A stretch of 64,000 nucleotides of DNA from Dyadobacter sediminis (GTDB taxonomy: Bacteria > Bacteroidota > Bacteroidia > Cytophagales > Spirosomataceae). The position numbers were made by a program, and so were the translations under genes. Location of the stretch: assembly GCF_005860765.1 (NCBI RefSeq), contig NZ_VCEI01000011.1, positions 372,001 through 436,000 on the forward strand. The letters run 5' to 3'. The notes beneath the pieces are model-generated. The model was not told the DNA's origin and did no database searches. It saw only the letters and a program-made list of their open reading frames with translations. Below are positions 10,118 through 19,365 of the stretch, piece after piece (positions within the stretch are counted from its first letter, which is position 1; every line of letters starts with the position of its first letter).

Positions 10118-10324
10118 GCGGATACTGCCTTGCCGGGCTCTGCTTGATTAGTCCTGTTCTTCATTGGTTGCATTTAAGTCGGCCTAACTGCAAGATCCGA
10201 ATAGGGTAAGCAAACTTCAAACCAGATTCTCTATCCGTATTACATTGAAATAGCCTTACACTATTCAGAAGTTGCTGCCAAATGATATTTGGTTGTATAA
10301 CAATATGTTATGTTTGATAAGCCT

Positions 10325-11757
10325 CTAAAATGACGAAGACAGACCAATGGCCAATAAAGCAAGTGTGCTGAAAAGGGAAGCCAGCCGGTCTTCCGTCCGG
10401 TAGAGTTGATTCAGGTTGTCTTCGGCAAAGGAGTAAGTGAAAACCTGCCCGGGGAAAAACTGTTTGGACGTGCGTTCAATATGGCGAATGCTTTGCGGGA
10501 TATTTCGGCTGTTGATCCGGATATAAGTCGTTGGAAAGAATTGTTTTGGCGTAAAGGAATAAACAAGAAGCGGACTGCGCTTTTTGAGTGAAGTAATCTG
10601 AAAATCCTCCACCACACCAATCACTTCCCCCCGAATAACGCTTAATTCGAGAACGGTATGGACGGGTTTTTTCAGCCCAAGCGCTTTGGCAAAGCTGCGG
10701 GTAATGATGATGGGTTTTTGATTGGCGATTTTACCGGCTTTTTCCGGATTGACCACATTGGAAAGCGAATCATAGTTTAATACATCAGAAGGTCTGTTGA
10801 TTGAATAGTTTCTTCCTTCCCGCAGGTGGCTGCCCATGGTTTCAATAAAATCTGCATCCGCATGGACAAATCCGAATTCAAGCCGCTTCTCTGAATCGGA
10901 AGGATCGGGTATACTGGCTGTACTGCCTATATTTTCCCCCAGGTTCATGTCCACGTAAGTAACGGCCTGAATGTTGGGATCATTCAGCAGGGCCCGCTTG
11001 AATGCATTTTCACTGGTTCCCAAACTGGCTTGCGGCAAGACAAGCAAGTGACTTTTGTTAAATCCCAATGGCCGGTTATGAAAAAGGTCGAGTTGCTTGT
11101 AAATCACGATGGTAGCCACAATCAGGATGACAGAAATGGCAAACTGAAATACGATCAAAGCACTTCTCAGGTTTAAGTTGATCCGGATGCCTCCTTTATT
11201 TCCCTTGAGAAGACCGGCCGGCTGCATTTGGCTGACCAGAAAAGCAGGGTAGGAGCCAGCCAATAATCCGGCCAGCAAACTGACCGCCCCAAAAAACAAG
11301 CTGTTCTCTATTCTCAGCAGATCGTTTACGGGCACATCAACCTGAAGATAATTACTGAACACAGGCCATACAAGTAAAGACAGCAAAGCAGCCAGCACCG
11401 TTGCCACACCAAAGAACAGCAGTGATTCTGCCAGAAACTGAAAGATCAGTTGCTTCTTTGAACTGCCGAGCGTTTTTCGGACCCTGATTTCCTTGATGCG
11501 CTGCATGGACTGGGCAGTCGTCAGATTGACGTAGTTGATCCCGCCGATCAGCAGGATCAGCACAGCGACACTTGTAATCATGTAAACGTGCCGGATGTTG
11601 CCGAGATTAAAATTACTGCTTACAATATCGGCTGAGTAAAGGTGTATGTCGGCGACCGGCAGCAGAAAGTACCGGTTTTTTCCATCCGGTTGTATTTTTT
11701 AAGCACACGCTGTATCCGGGCTTCCATTCTGGCTGGATCAACCGGCTTTTTAAACAT
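10325..11757 (-). pseudogene. FtsX/MacB-type ABC permease, truncated at both ends and frameshifted
   Basis: The main open frame (10325-11581) reads as the middle of an FtsX-like permease: membrane segments at MITSVAVLILLIGGINYVN, LLFFGVATVLAALLSLLV, LFFGAVSLLAGLLAGS and ALIVFQFAISVILIVAT, then the second periplasmic region. Upstream the frame continues as DGKNRYFLLPVADIHLYSADIVSSN, preceded in another frame by MFKKPVDPARMEARIQRVLKK. One A added to the six-A tract at about 11695-11700 would join them. Family proteins are near 800 residues: the first helix and most of the first periplasmic domain are missing, and the C-terminus stops inside the sixth helix (LLAIGLSSSF), so the last two helices are gone. 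A non-functional remnant is the best reading; ATPase partners are absent. Confidence 0.8.
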
Positions 11758-11844
11758 GACATTTTAATATATTATGTACATTTATTATAAAACTACTTCA
11801 AAAGAAATCAGGTGTATACATGCGGGATTCCGTGAGTTATTAAA

Positions 11845-12303
11845 TTATTTATTCCCCAGAAGATAGAACCTGTTTTCGGTTTTTTGTACAAGTATACTGT
11901 CTTCATACACGTTTGACACGAATGCCCAGCCCTGGCACTTTTCGTTATTCATATAAGTATCAAATCTTACTTTGGTTAATTCCTGGCCATTGAACGTTAT
12001 GGTAAACTCCGGATTACTGAAATTCCAGGAGCGTTCAATCATTTCTGATGAAGCAAATAAACCTTCAGTTACCCTTAGATCTGTAATGCTTTTCTGCCGG
12101 CTGCCATCTGAATAGGATATTATTAGTGTTGCAGATGTATCTGCCGGGGATGGATAAATTGTATCGTTGCTGACGACCTGAAACAGGAATGATGGAGGAG
12201 GTGACTGGCAATCCACGTTAGTATTGCAACTGATTAACAGGCATAGCATTGATCCTAAAAGAAAATAAGGAGGCAGAATCCTTCGCAGAATGGTTATGTT
12301 CAT
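11845..12303 (-). CDS. Hypothetical lipoprotein
   Basis: About 152 residues from the ATG at 12303, which puts the signal peptide (MNITILRRILPPYFLLGSMLCLLIS) at the N-terminus followed by a lipobox Cys (LLISC). An upstream ATG at 12336 would place 11 polar residues before it. The mature part is beta-rich with no recognised domain (TATLIISYSDGSRQ, FTITFNGQELTKV) and three further Cys (one in VDCQS, one in EKCQGW). Probably anchored to the periplasmic face of a membrane. Function unknown. Confidence 0.6.
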   Translation of the reverse strand: MNITILRRILPPYFLLGSMLCLLISCNTNVDCQSPPPSFLFQVVSNDTIYPSPADTSATLIISYSDGSRQKSITDLRVTEGLFASSEMIERSWNFSNPEFTITFNGQELTKVRFDTYMNNEKCQGWAFVSNVYEDSILVQKTENRFYLLGNK

Positions 12304-12520
12304 ATGATTGGTATAGTTTAACTTACTTTTGGACACATAACTGTCACTTTGTGTTGTAACATACTAGTCAGCATATGTCATAACCGTTTTTAGACAATCG
12401 GTCAATTTTCAATTCACTGTTGATAAGCTGACCTGCCAGCATGAAGGCTTCTGTGATTCCCCAACTGCACTAAACGAAGCAGAACAGCAGCAGGACATGC
12501 AATTCAATGTGTACAAGCCA

Positions 12521-13150
12521 CTAAAACCGTTTTCCTATGGAAATGGAAAATTGAGGAATAATCACATCCCCGTTCGTATCCAACTGCATGCCTGCCAACG
12601 CTCCGACAACAATATCTTTTCCAAATGTATATCTGGCAAATAATTGTGTTATTGCAACAGCTGCAATCGTACGTTGGGGTTCCGTGTTCCTGAGAATTCT
12701 TAGCGGATAAGGATATCCGGTAAGAGCAGGAAAAAGTAGCACTCTGTCATCTGCCAGGGAAGTGGATTGGTACCGGGCAGCTACACCCAGCTTGATTCCG
12801 ATATCCGCGTTTTTTGTCCGAACAGCATGGTAACCAATTTTTCCGGCTAACTGCATTCCGGCTGTTGTAAATCGATAAGACATATCTTCTTGTGGGGAAT
12901 GATCCAGCTGAACTAACAATAGATCTTCCCCATCATGAATAGTCATTGCAAGCTCGGTTGACCAGGACAGTTTAGGACGGAATTGTTTTTCATATTCGAA
13001 TCCGACCATTAACCCGTATAAATCTCCGGTGCCGTGTTTTCCTGCTCCAATGTTGGTACTGAGCAGCCGCTTTGGCAACTCCTGAATGCCTTGTCCGAAT
13101 GCATTAGTATGTAAAAGAAAGCCAACAACCCATAAAAGTATATTTTTCAT
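12521..13150 (-). CDS. Putative outer-membrane beta-barrel protein
   Basis: About 209 residues from the ATG at 13150, which gives the signal peptide MKNILLWVVGFLLHTNAFGQ; a longer frame to 13219 is open but adds non-signal residues. Alternating polar/hydrophobic strands (GLMVGFEYEKQF, WSTELAMTI, AGMQLAGKIGYHA, GIKLGVAARYQS) and a terminal aromatic (ISIGKRF) are typical of small outer-membrane barrels. No specific family. The leader TTAAACCTGA just before the ATG is nearly identical to that of the barrel gene starting at 15015. Confidence 0.65.
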   Translation of the reverse strand: MKNILLWVVGFLLHTNAFGQGIQELPKRLLSTNIGAGKHGTGDLYGLMVGFEYEKQFRPKLSWSTELAMTIHDGEDLLLVQLDHSPQEDMSYRFTTAGMQLAGKIGYHAVRTKNADIGIKLGVAARYQSTSLADDRVLLFPALTGYPYPLRILRNTEPQRTIAAVAITQLFARYTFGKDIVVGALAGMQLDTNGDVIIPQFSISIGKRF

Positions 13151-13785
13151 ATTCAGGTTTAAATGAACTGGTGACTTCCAGTTCCACCAATATATAAAAA
13201 CCATGGTATTTCTTTCCATTTATGCATATACATTGTTGGTATACTTTTAAAATAAATATCCCATAACAATGAGAATTTGTCTATCCCGACGTTAGTCTTA
13301 AAATTCTAAATACGTTGACCAAAGTATCTTGAACATCGGTTTACAAAAAGGCCAATGTTCCTTATAATGCTGTTTAACAGCCCATATCAATTCTTGTAAT
13401 TAAAATCTGCAATCCTGCCTCAGCAAATACTTTGTTCCGTTATTCCCTGCGCGTTTTCAACATACTTTAGACGAAATCAACAAAGTAGTGTAACCTGGAA
13501 ATCGGAGCTTCTTTTTTTATTACAATTTAATGAATGCCATCCTGTGCTGTCCGCATCAATAGCCGCGTGAGAAGCTGCAAAGCATTTTAGGCTTTCTTGA
13601 TTCGCATTACTAAACAAGCTCTCACTTGCAGGATAAAAGGATGTATTAAATTTGAAATTCTTATGTAGGGTTTTGCCAACCCATACATGAAGGTGATTGT
13701 GGAAAGCAATAATACCTGTATCAACGCATCAGAAATTCGTTGCAATGTTCAGGTTTAAACCCGCTTCAACAAGAAAATTAAAAAT
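13151..13785. other. Intergenic region with a startless open frame on the minus strand
   Basis: No assignable gene. A minus-strand frame is open for about 83 codons (roughly 13730 to 13480; GIIAFHNHLHVWVGKTLHKN near its start) but lacks a start codon. It is preceded at about 13749-13760 by another copy of the AAACCTGAA leader found before two neighbouring barrel genes. It may be a decayed gene; no family was recognised. Confidence 0.3.
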
Positions 13786-15015
13786 CTAAAATGCAAAACC
13801 AACGCTTGCTTTGGCGTTGAACTCTCCGCTTTCAACCTTTATGAGCTTTTTGTCCGAGCTTAAACCGGAAAAACCGATTAATGCATCAAAGTACAATCTA
13901 TTAAATAGACGCTGCTGATATCCTGTCATTATTCCTGCGCTTGAGTAGGCATTGGTAACCGGGTTCAGGAACGAAGCATCCCTGTAACGCCATATGTATG
14001 CTAAGCGGCTGCCCAGGTATAAGCCAGATAAATTATCCGAAGCCCGGCCTTTGCTAATCTGCTTTTTTTGTAAATAATAAAAACGAAGTTGTGCTTCGCC
14101 CATGGTCGTTGCTTGTATACCTGAATATCGCCCCAATGACGTTCTGGTTTCATTCCACAAGCTAAAATTAAGTGACAATGGGCTTGGCCCCAATTTTCGT
14201 TCATATCCGATTTCTCCCCGGATGAATTGACCGCGTATGCCAATATTAACCTCAGGCAACCGGACTTTAAAATGCTTTCTTACCAGATAATCGCAGTATA
14301 AAACGTCACATAATGGGCCTCGGTCATTTTTTTTCCAATCTCCAAAGGCCAGTCCGATTAAGGACCGGGATGCAAAAACCAGGTTATCGATACGAAAGGC
14401 AGTTGGGACTTGCATTCCTGAGGTAAACCATTCCGGAAATGGCCTCAGGTAGTACAGGCCCAGAGAGAAGTCCAGAAAGCCATTATTGAGAAAACGGCCC
14501 TGAAATCCGTAGGACATACTAAAATGATCCCTGACTTTTCCGTTTTGAATAGCAGCAAGTGAGCTTTCATAGGAAATTGACAGATAGCTTCCAGTGAAGT
14601 TGTTTGCACTTTGCTGACGCGCGATCCGTTTTCTCATATTGGGATACCAGCGTGCGCCACCACTTGCAAACAGATTTTGTCCGTTTAGTTGCCTGTCTAT
14701 TAAGCTGAAAGAAATGCCATCACCTTCACGGGCGGTACGCGAATAAATGCCTGCCTCCAAGGATAAAAATGGCAGAACTTTATATTCAAATACGGTGCTG
14801 ATACCCATTCCTTTGTAAGTAGTTGCTGTATAACCTAATTTCAGGATCTTCTTCGTCGGGATTTTAGTCATGAATACATTTTCATAACGGTCTATAAACC
14901 GCTGTACTATAACCGTATCAGATTCCTGTGAAAACACAACGGATGTCGTATCCTGGGCGAATAACGGCATTGACAGCGACAGATAAAGCACAGCACAGAA
15001 TAAGATTTTCAACAT
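13786..15015 (-). CDS. Outer-membrane barrel-type protein, paralogue A
   Basis: 409 residues with signal peptide MLKILFCAVLYLSLSMPLFAQ. Right after it comes a conserved segment SQESDTVIVQRFIDRYENVFMTKIPTKKILKLGY, then strand-rich sequence ending SGEFNAKASVGFAF with a terminal Phe, as in outer-membrane barrels. It is a clear paralogue of the gene at 15779-17050: both have RFIDRYENVFMTK(I/V)PT, (F/L)A(I/F)GDWKK...CDVL(Y/L)CD and a basic NMRKRI segment. The family is not one I can name with confidence (DUF4421 is possible). The role is unknown; the duplication implies a surface function. Confidence 0.68.
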   Translation of the reverse strand: MLKILFCAVLYLSLSMPLFAQDTTSVVFSQESDTVIVQRFIDRYENVFMTKIPTKKILKLGYTATTYKGMGISTVFEYKVLPFLSLEAGIYSRTAREGDGISFSLIDRQLNGQNLFASGGARWYPNMRKRIARQQSANNFTGSYLSISYESSLAAIQNGKVRDHFSMSYGFQGRFLNNGFLDFSLGLYYLRPFPEWFTSGMQVPTAFRIDNLVFASRSLIGLAFGDWKKNDRGPLCDVLYCDYLVRKHFKVRLPEVNIGIRGQFIRGEIGYERKLGPSPLSLNFSLWNETRTSLGRYSGIQATTMGEAQLRFYYLQKKQISKGRASDNLSGLYLGSRLAYIWRYRDASFLNPVTNAYSSAGIMTGYQQRLFNRLYFDALIGFSGLSSDKKLIKVESGEFNAKASVGFAF

Positions 15016-15322
15016 CAGGTTTAAGTAAAATCGTTAATGAGTTTATTGCTTTGCTTCTTCTTTTGACAAAGAGGCAGGAATGTGTTGAAAACGTTGTATG
15101 CCCTTTATTAATCATTTATAATAAACCTGAAAAGACATGATAATCATAAAGTTTATCGCATTCAATTTCAAAGGCGAGTGCTTGTCGGTTACCTGGCTGG
15201 GGCGGAATTCAAAATGATCACAGCTGGTCAGTGCCAAGGAATATCAACAGGGGAGACCTTATTATCAAACCACCAGTAAGGCAGATCAGAAAGTGGAACA
15301 GCAATTTCATGTTTGTTGATGG
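15016..15322. other. Intergenic region between barrel paralogue A and a small gene
   Basis: About 300 bases upstream of paralogue A. The motif AAACCTG lies immediately before its ATG. No ORF with coding character was identified. Confidence 0.35.
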
Positions 15323-15733
15323 CTAGTAGTTGATGAGTCGTAATTTGATCCTTCTGATTTCCTTTATGAACCGATATCGATTTGCATTGTTGACCGGCTG
15401 TTCAAGAACTGCATGCAGTTTATGCAGGCTGTCTGAGGGAAGATAATCTTTAACAGCAACGGACCTGGCTAGTACATCCTGATACTGCCAGACCTGTAAC
15501 AGATCCAGAAACGTATTATGGGCTTCATCGTATTTTCTTTGGTTGTATTGTTTATATACAAGATCCAGATACTTATGAATCAGAATATGATTTTTTTCAA
15601 ATCTGCTTTGCCAGCGGTCTGGTTCAGCCGTTTTATTTTGTTGGTTTTGTCTTTGGCAGATCATAAGAAAAAGGGTAATAATCATTAAGATAGATATAGC
15701 ATTCCTTACCCTTCTCATTGTGACAAGATCCAT
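15323..15733 (-). CDS. Small hypothetical membrane-anchored protein
   Basis: 136 residues (the start could also be the internal ATG at residue 6). One hydrophobic segment near the N-terminus (AISILMIITLFLMIC) acts as signal anchor or signal peptide; the rest is charged and helical (FEKNHILIHKYLDLVYKQYNQRKYDEAHNTFLDLLQVW), resembling a single TPR-like helical hairpin. It sits between the two barrel paralogues on the same strand, 45 nt after paralogue B, so probably in the same transcript. No family recognised. Confidence 0.55.
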   Translation of the reverse strand: MDLVTMRRVRNAISILMIITLFLMICQRQNQQNKTAEPDRWQSRFEKNHILIHKYLDLVYKQYNQRKYDEAHNTFLDLLQVWQYQDVLARSVAVKDYLPSDSLHKLHAVLEQPVNNANRYRFIKEIRRIKLRLINY

Positions 15734-15778
15734 AACTGCTTCAATAAAATTTTAAATTGTACCTTTCAACAGATCGTA

Positions 15779-17050
15779 TCAGAGCGCGAGTCCTACTCCG
15801 ATGTTTGTCCGTAAACCGAAAGAGGTATCCCTGCTTTTTAACTGATCTTTAAAATTGTAAGACGTGTTCAGATCCAGATACCCGCGACGGAATACCCGGA
15901 GCTGAAATCCCAGAAGTGGACCCGTTTGAATAATGTTGGTTTCACTTTTCAAGTCCTTACCTTCTATTTCACTATGCTTGCCTTTGTAATAGTTAAATTC
16001 GGTATGCAGCCCGGCATACCAGCCTGACAACCCGTTTCCACCTTTGCCATTGAGCCGCTGACGTTTCTGTAAAAAGTAATACCGTGGCTGAACCGAGAAG
16101 ATCACGATCTTTTCCCTGGAATAAACAAGAGCATATTTGAATATTCGATCCGGGTATTGAGAATATAGGATCTTATGGTCATACCGGAGGTAATTAAAGC
16201 CATTGTTCATGGCCGCATCCAGTTGCACATTGATCGTCCAGGGCGAGGTTCTGATCTTTCGCTCGAAGGCTGCCCCGGTCCTGATTCTGTTGAGGTAATA
16301 ACCCACTGTAAGCTCGGGCAACCTGATTTTCCATTGCTGTCCCTGAAATTCGTCACAGAGCAAAACGTCACAAAAAGGGGCAGTAGCAGATTTTTTCCAG
16401 TCTCCGATGGCAAAGCCAAAGCTGGCCTGTGTTGAAAACTGTAAACCATCCGGTACGAACCCGTAGGAGTAATCAGCTACGGATTTAAATACTGCAAATG
16501 AAAAATCCATAAAGCCATGGTTTAAAAACCGCCTTTGAAACCCAAATTTCAGTCCCGCCCTAGGGTCATCCTCAAACGTTCCGGGAAGGTTATAGAAGAG
16601 GGCAACATAGTTCCCACTGAAGTTATTGGCGCTTTTCCCGTTTTTGATCCTTTTGCGCATGTTGACAAACCACCTCAGCTGCGCATCCATCACTGTGTTT
16701 TGCAAAGACTCTTTAATCGGGGTTTGTACCCCGTACAAGGGGAAATGGCCAGATAATGCCAGTGAAAAGGCCGGAAGGAACTTAAACTCGTAACCCAGGT
16801 GAAGCGATAAGTTGTTCAGGGTCTTGTCATCGGTCAAAGGGTAGGGGACCGCCTGATAGTACTGCGACAATCCAAGCTTGACGATATGCCGCGTGGGTAC
16901 CTTGGTCATAAACACATTTTCATACCGGTCGATAAAGCGTTGGCGTGTTAAGGTATCCGGCTCTTCACTGAATGTAACTTCTGTACTATCCTGACTATAC
17001 GCAGCAGATAAACCAAGCAAAAGATAAAAGAACAAAATGTATTTTCCCAT
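15779..17050 (-). CDS. Outer-membrane barrel-type protein, paralogue B
   Basis: 423 residues, signal peptide MGKYILFFYLLLGLSAAYSQ, then EEPDTLTRQRFIDRYENVFMTKV..., almost identical in this block to paralogue A. The remainder is strand-rich with a C-terminal TNIGVGLAL. Conserved blocks shared with A include NMRKRI.NG.SANNFSGNYVA, FLNHGFMDFSF and GDWKK...CDVLLCD. The near-constant N-terminal block after the signal peptide, more conserved than the barrel, suggests a periplasmic binding or plug element. Function unknown. Confidence 0.68.
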   Translation of the reverse strand: MGKYILFFYLLLGLSAAYSQDSTEVTFSEEPDTLTRQRFIDRYENVFMTKVPTRHIVKLGLSQYYQAVPYPLTDDKTLNNLSLHLGYEFKFLPAFSLALSGHFPLYGVQTPIKESLQNTVMDAQLRWFVNMRKRIKNGKSANNFSGNYVALFYNLPGTFEDDPRAGLKFGFQRRFLNHGFMDFSFAVFKSVADYSYGFVPDGLQFSTQASFGFAIGDWKKSATAPFCDVLLCDEFQGQQWKIRLPELTVGYYLNRIRTGAAFERKIRTSPWTINVQLDAAMNNGFNYLRYDHKILYSQYPDRIFKYALVYSREKIVIFSVQPRYYFLQKRQRLNGKGGNGLSGWYAGLHTEFNYYKGKHSEIEGKDLKSETNIIQTGPLLGFQLRVFRRGYLDLNTSYNFKDQLKSRDTSFGLRTNIGVGLAL

Positions 17051-17063
17051 GTAGGCCGGTCTG

Positions 17064-17304
17064 TTATTTGATGGTCAGTTTACCAAACTCTGTATTGATC
17101 TGCACGCTGGCAAGCTGGTCATTCAGGAAGATGGCGGAACACTTTCATGAATGCATTCTGCAACATATCCCTGGCATTCTCAAGATCACCTGTGATCCGG
17201 AAAGCCAGGGTATACATTGCTTTTTTGTACCGGTCATATAGTGTCCGCTGCGCGATCCTGTCCTGTAACAGGCAACCTGAAATCAACTCCGCCTCCGTGG
17301 TCAT
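17064..17304 (-). pseudogene. Truncated ECF sigma factor fused by deletion to the tail of another gene
   Basis: From the ATG at 17304 the frame reads MTTEAELISGCLLQDRIAQR...YDRYKKAMYTLAFRITGDLENARDMLQNAFMKVFRHLPE then TGA at 17119. This is region 2.1-2.2 of an ECF sigma factor; about 110 residues (regions 2.3 to 4) are missing. Immediately after, in another frame, comes NDQLASVQINTEFGKLTIK followed by TAA at 17064, which looks like the C-terminus of a different, probably beta-helical (DUF4097-like) protein. A deletion appears to have removed the rest of both genes. Confidence 0.7.
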
Positions 17305-17481
17305 AAGGTACTTATTAGGTCTGTCAGGATAAAGAGGCAATGAACTGCTGCAATGGTTGTATGACGATAAAATATATTTTTACTTTTACCTGTTTTTGCA
17401 TTTGATAAATTGGAAGTAGAATCTATAATCCGGCATCGTCAAACTTTTTTCAATATCTTACCGCAAAAACAATAATGCTTC

Positions 17482-18255
17482 TTAAAGGCTTTTTGTGGTA
17501 AATAGAACACCTGATTCGTATGGCCAGTCGAAGGTGTAACTGATTCCTTTTCGTTCGAAAGAACCGTTGTATGTTTTTCCTTTGAAGGTAATCTGAATAC
17601 TTCCCTTACTGCCTTTTGTTAGAAAAGTGGTGCTGTTTTGTGCTTTCTTCTCGCCGGGAGAACAGTACGTGCCGGTAAATACCTTTTCAAAACCAAATTC
17701 GTAGTTGCTGCCATTTTGCAGGGTATTCATGATCAGTCGGTTGTTTGTGCAGTCATAATCTCTTTTGGTAACAAACGTCAATTGCAGGATCTCGGCCGTA
17801 TCCGCATCGGCAACAGGGGTTACAAATAGTTCATCGTCACTAAAAAAGGACTGCTCGTAGATTTTGGGTTCTTCAACACGAAAAGGCGCTACTTCTACAT
17901 CAATGTAAGTGGTATCCAGGCTCATGCTGTCGATTGCAAACACGCGGTGCTTACCTTCTTTCTGAAAATACACATCAGCACTGCTGCCATGATTGTGAAT
18001 GTTGGCGAAAGGCGTTACGCGCCACATAACATCCGGACTGATGCCATTGACAAGCGTGAACAAGGCAGGGCTACGTTGGCTGATACCTTTGATGGTGTCC
18101 GTTGTAATGTATCGCGTCTGATCATCAATGGCGCCGGTGTAATTGTTTATCCCGGATTTTTCAGGATTACGGGTGTCAATACTTGTTCTTTCACATGCTA
18201 CCAACTGCATAAACAACAGGATGATGCATACGGATACGAACTTTTCTGTTTTCAT
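17482..18255 (-). CDS. Hypothetical lipoprotein
   Basis: About 257 residues from the ATG at 18255, which begins a lipoprotein signal peptide (MKTEKFVSVCIILLFMQLVA) followed by lipobox Cys. An upstream ATG at 18300 adds non-signal residues. The mature part has a PKD/Ig-like segment (ALFTLVNGISPDVMWRVTPFA...GKHRVFAIDSMSLDTTYIDVEVAPF) and a beta-rich C-terminus with two Cys (YDCTNN, GTYCSPGEK). Predicted periplasmic or surface lipoprotein of unknown function. Confidence 0.62.
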   Translation of the reverse strand: MKTEKFVSVCIILLFMQLVACERTSIDTRNPEKSGINNYTGAIDDQTRYITTDTIKGISQRSPALFTLVNGISPDVMWRVTPFANIHNHGSSADVYFQKEGKHRVFAIDSMSLDTTYIDVEVAPFRVEEPKIYEQSFFSDDELFVTPVADADTAEILQLTFVTKRDYDCTNNRLIMNTLQNGSNYEFGFEKVFTGTYCSPGEKKAQNSTTFLTKGSKGSIQITFKGKTYNGSFERKGISYTFDWPYESGVLFTTKSL

Positions 18256-18802
18256 GACAAAATGAATTTGAGGTTGATTAATAGACAGAAAGCCTGTCAA
18301 TGAAATAAACTACATGATAGTGTTCCAGGGTTGGGCAGGAAAGAAAAAAAATGTTATGATGAGCAGATCAGCGTGTTCGCAACTATTTTCTGCATTGTCC
18401 TGAAGGTGCATTGAAATGACTTGCAGAGTTAATGAGTGAAATTTTTTTTCGTTACGACCCAACCTGCACCAAGTGAATTGTAGTTTACTTTATTGAAAGG
18501 GTAAAACTGCCGGGCATTCGTTTACATCGGTCAGAAATGTAAATCCGGATGTATTATGGAAGGCCAGTTCAGCGGTAACAATTCTTGATGCATGATCGTT
18601 GATTTATATACGTTTTTGAAGGGACTGGCTTGTACCGGATGATGGCGACCATTTTTAAGAATAAACGATACAAAGATTGATTCAAACGAAAAGACGCACT
18701 TTGCAAATTTGAATGGAATTATCGGAGCAAGGTGATTTTTACAACAAAAAAGGTACCGGCAGCTTAATAGAGTCATTACGGTTATGGCCGGACTAAAACC
18801 GG
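18256..18802. other. Intergenic region between divergent genes
   Basis: About 550 bases between the lipoprotein and the ECF sigma gene, which must carry both promoters. No ORF or hairpin could be supported. Confidence 0.4.
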
Positions 18803-19360
18803 TTGATACCGCATCTCAACGATTTGGAAAACATAGAACAAATATTAACCGGTTGCAAACGCGGCGAGCGACTGAGCCAGGAGAAATTGTACAAGCAATT
18901 ATATCCGGTCCTGTTCTCTTTATGCAAGAATTTTTTTGATGAAAAGCATGATGTGCTTACCGCCGTCAACAATGGAATGCTCCGGGTTTTTCAGAATATC
19001 GGCCACTTCGATCCGTCCAAAGGAGAATTCTTCAACTGGGCCTATACCATTGTGCGGAATGCTGCGCTAACCATGCTGCGCGATCGTAAAACGCAGGGAT
19101 TTGATTATGTGGAAATCAACGAGGCAATGGGATTTGAGTCGCGTGAAAACCCTCTGGATGTCCTTCATGCCGGCGACATACAGGTTTACCTGATGCAATT
19201 GCCTGTTGCAACCAGACGCATATGCGGATTGTATTACCTGGACGGTTTTTCGGTAAGAGAAATTTCAGAAGCGCTCGACATCCGTGACGGTACCGTCAAA
19301 TGGCATTTGAGCGAAAGCAGAAGCAGGTTGAAATCCATCATTGAAAAGGCACTTCGTTAG
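18803..19360 (+). CDS. RNA polymerase ECF-type sigma factor
   Basis: 185 residues from a TTG codon; no in-frame ATG gives a full region 2 (the nearby ATG at 18784 is in another frame). Region 2 is at about 15-90 (LYKQLYPVLFSLCKNFF, FDPSKGEFFNWAYTIVRNAALTMLRDR). Region 4 is at about 125-180 (LPVATRRICGLYYLDGFSVREISEALDIRDGTVKWHLSESRSRLK). The next gene starts 5 nt after the stop, so the two are coupled. That gene encodes a single-pass membrane protein and is the probable anti-sigma partner. Confidence 0.9.
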   Translation: MIPHLNDLENIEQILTGCKRGERLSQEKLYKQLYPVLFSLCKNFFDEKHDVLTAVNNGMLRVFQNIGHFDPSKGEFFNWAYTIVRNAALTMLRDRKTQGFDYVEINEAMGFESRENPLDVLHAGDIQVYLMQLPVATRRICGLYYLDGFSVREISEALDIRDGTVKWHLSESRSRLKSIIEKALR

Positions 19361-19365
19361 ACATT

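Noticed and set aside
13480..13730. 83-codon startless open frame on the minus strand as a gene
   Set aside because: No start codon and no recognisable family; kept only as a note in the intergenic entry.
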